Of a stretch of 6,509 bases of DNA, positions 5,463-6,509 are shown one piece after another (the stretch's first letter is position 1; the number at the start of each line of letters is the position of its first letter). The stretch lies in NCBI GenBank assembly GCA_016718155.1, contig JADKEH010000039.1:1-6509 (forward strand), in the 5' to 3' direction. Source of the stretch: Candidatus Rhodoferax randersensis (GTDB lineage Bacteria; Pseudomonadota; Gammaproteobacteria; Burkholderiales; Burkholderiaceae_C). Both the position numbers and the translations under genes were made by a program. The notes beneath the pieces are model-generated. The model made no database searches, had not been told where the DNA came from, and worked only from the letters and a program-made list of their open reading frames with translations.

Positions 5463-5933
5463 GCCCGCGAACAGCGCGTAGAGCTGGTTCGCGTCAACTA
5501 CCCTTTCCATCCAATGGTGGGCCAGGAGGTCGAGGTACTCGGCCGATCAAGGCTGGGCACCGATGACTTCCTGATCATTCGGCAGCCGGACGGCACGAGG
5601 GCGCATCTGCCTGAGTGGATGACGCTGCCTTCAGCCGGCGACGTGCCCACGCACTCGCCGCCGCGGCTGTTGCTCAGTGCGCTGCGTGCGCTGCGCCGTG
5701 AACTCGACACGGTCTTATCGTCATCGACATCAAACCCACCAAACGGAGGCGTCGATGAAGCTAATTCCCCTGCGGGCACTCCCGCTCCTGCAGACCGACC
5801 TGTTCGACGCAGCTGCGGCGTCGGCACCCCTGACGAACTTGCAACTGCATCGCGACGAACTTGTCGAACTGCTGAGCCAGCTCCTGTGGCAAGTAGCAAG
5901 GCACGCCGACCTCCCTCAACGATTGGAGAATGA
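5463..5933 (+). CDS. DUF5372-like protein of a serine recombinase operon, 5' end lost
   Basis: The frame reads EQRVELVRVNYPFHPMVGQE, then EVLGRSRLGTDDFLIIRQPD and LPEWMTLP, then PPRLLLSALRALRREL. This matches my memory of DUF5372-type proteins (V-R-V-x-Y/H-PFHP-L-x-G-x-E/T, L-P-E-W-M-T) encoded just ahead of large serine recombinases. No credible start is visible; upstream, the same frame runs into the antisense of the istB remnant, so the native start was probably lost at the junction near 5455-5480. An open frame from ATG 5109 exists but its N-terminal part is istB antisense. After about 5750 the frame stays open to 5931-5933 but overlaps the next gene, and its Ser/Pro/Arg-rich sequence there looks non-native. 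Function unknown. Confidence 0.55.
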   Translation, partial: AREQRVELVRVNYPFHPMVGQEVEVLGRSRLGTDDFLIIRQPDGTRAHLPEWMTLPSAGDVPTHSPPRLLLSALRALRRELDTVLSSSTSNPPNGGVDEANSPAGTPAPADRPVRRSCGVGTPDELATASRRTCRTAEPAPVASSKARRPPSTIGE

Positions 5934-5943
5934 CGATGAGTAA
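5755..5943 (+). CDS. Small protein encoded before the serine recombinase
   Basis: A 62-aa protein beginning MKLIPLRALPLLQTDLFDAA, with a Leu-rich amphipathic second half (LHRDELVELLSQLLWQVARH) and an acidic end. The ATG at 5755 follows AACGGAGGCG with GGAGG at 5745-5749, a strong ribosome site. Its TAA at 5941-5943 overlaps the recombinase ATG at 5936 by 8 bases, so translation is probably coupled. Small proteins of this kind sit between DUF5372-like genes and large serine recombinases in similar operons, as I recall; I know of no tested function. A cofactor of the recombinase is a reasonable inference. Confidence 0.7.
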   Translation: MKLIPLRALPLLQTDLFDAAAASAPLTNLQLHRDELVELLSQLLWQVARHADLPQRLENDDE

Positions 5944-6509
5944 GATCAATCCAGAGCACCTGGCACGTGGCGCCTATGTGTACGTGCGCCAGTCCACTGC
6001 CGACTCAACTGCGACACAACCACGAGAGTCGCCGACGCCAGTACGCTCTGGCTGATCGGGCGCGCACGCTCGGCTGGAGCGAAGTTGTGGTGATTGACGA
6101 CGACCTGGGCGTATCCGCCGGTGGCGTGGCACGACCGGGTTTCGAGCGGTTGCTGGCCGCTATCTGCGCCGGCCAGGTCGGCGCCGTGGTCTCCATCGAG
6201 GCCTCGCGTCTGGCACGCAACGGGCGCGACTGGCACACGCTGCTGGAGTTCTGCGCACTGGTGGGCTGTGTCATCGTCGACGAGGACGGCGTCTATGACC
6301 CGCGCAGCGTCAACGACCGGCTGCTGCTGGGCATGAAGGGCACCATGTCGGAGATGGAGCTGTCGCTCCTGCGCCAGAGATCCGTCGAGGCCCTCAAGCT
6401 CAAGGCAGCCAGGGGCGATCTGCACACGACAGTGGCCATCGGCTATGTGCGCAGCGAGGGCGATCGGATCGAACTCGACGCCGATCTGCGCATCCGCGAA
6501 GCGATCGCG
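5936..6509 (+). pseudogene. Large serine recombinase, frameshifted, runs off the right edge
   Basis: The start MSKINPEHLARGAYVYVRQS has the resolvase signature Y-x-R-x-S, with catalytic Ser20. GGAG at 5924-5927 is the ribosome site. After residue 23 the frame shifts: an extra T at 6005 sends it to a TGA at 6053-6055. Dropping that base restores QLRHNHESRRRQYALADRAR, the block DDDLGVSAGGVARPGFERLL, VVSIEASRLARNGRDW (active-site Arg region), DEDGVYDP, the long helix MKGTMSEMELSLLRQRSVEA, and the start of the Recombinase domain (AIGYVRSEGDRIELDADLRI). The restored frame is open to the window end. The family cuts and rejoins DNA with a serine nucleophile to move elements. One indel in an otherwise well-kept gene suggests a recent mutation or a sequencing error. 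Confidence 0.85.

Noticed and set aside
5498..5959. Minus-strand open frame (153 codons)
   Set aside because: Antisense to the DUF5372-like and 62-aa genes, which have better ribosome sites and family resemblance.
5946..6425. Minus-strand open frame (159 codons)
   Set aside because: Antisense to the recombinase, whose motifs are clear once one base is removed.

Overview
The window is a stack of mobile elements from a high-GC bacterium, most likely a proteobacterium (Burkholderiales-like codon use and element types; this is inference). Positions 1-690 are visibly less GC-rich than the rest and look like older backbone DNA.

Left flank (1-690). One reading frame runs in from the left edge and carries two in-frame stops and one frameshift, so it reads as a decayed gene ending at 420. 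Two hairpins with T-rich tails (450-477, 553-597) are likely terminators. A short frame from 613 starts MSKHLAIVESPS, like the N-terminus of type IA DNA topoisomerase I (topA), and then diverges, as if cut by insertion.

IS21-family remnant (692 to about 905, and 4880-5460). Two 24-bp tandem repeats at 692-739 resemble an IS21-family end. On the minus strand at 5030-5457 is an istB-type ATPase remnant that lacks its N-terminus and has two frameshifts. I infer that both belong to one old IS21 element, split by a later insertion into the non-coding DNA downstream of istB.

Four-gene transposon (about 1164-4877, plus strand). Four overlapping genes encode a cysteine-rich zinc-binding protein, a ParB-like protein with a ParB fold and HTH, an IS21-like DDE transposase (D120, D182, E228) and an IstB-like AAA+ ATPase. 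The right end has three 22-24 bp direct repeats that fall inside the 3' end of the ATPase gene. IstA/IstB is the standard IS21 transposition pair. The zinc-binding and ParB-like partners are the unusual part and the best candidate for an under-described system. They may be target-selection or end-binding factors, but that is inference.

Serine recombinase operon (about 5463-6509, plus strand, running off the right edge). It consists of a DUF5372-like protein whose 5' end is lost at the istB junction, a 62-aa protein, and a large serine recombinase. The recombinase gene has a +1 frameshift just after the catalytic serine region, so it is probably inactive as written. The whole region looks like an accessory island in which elements have inserted into one another and the older ones have decayed.
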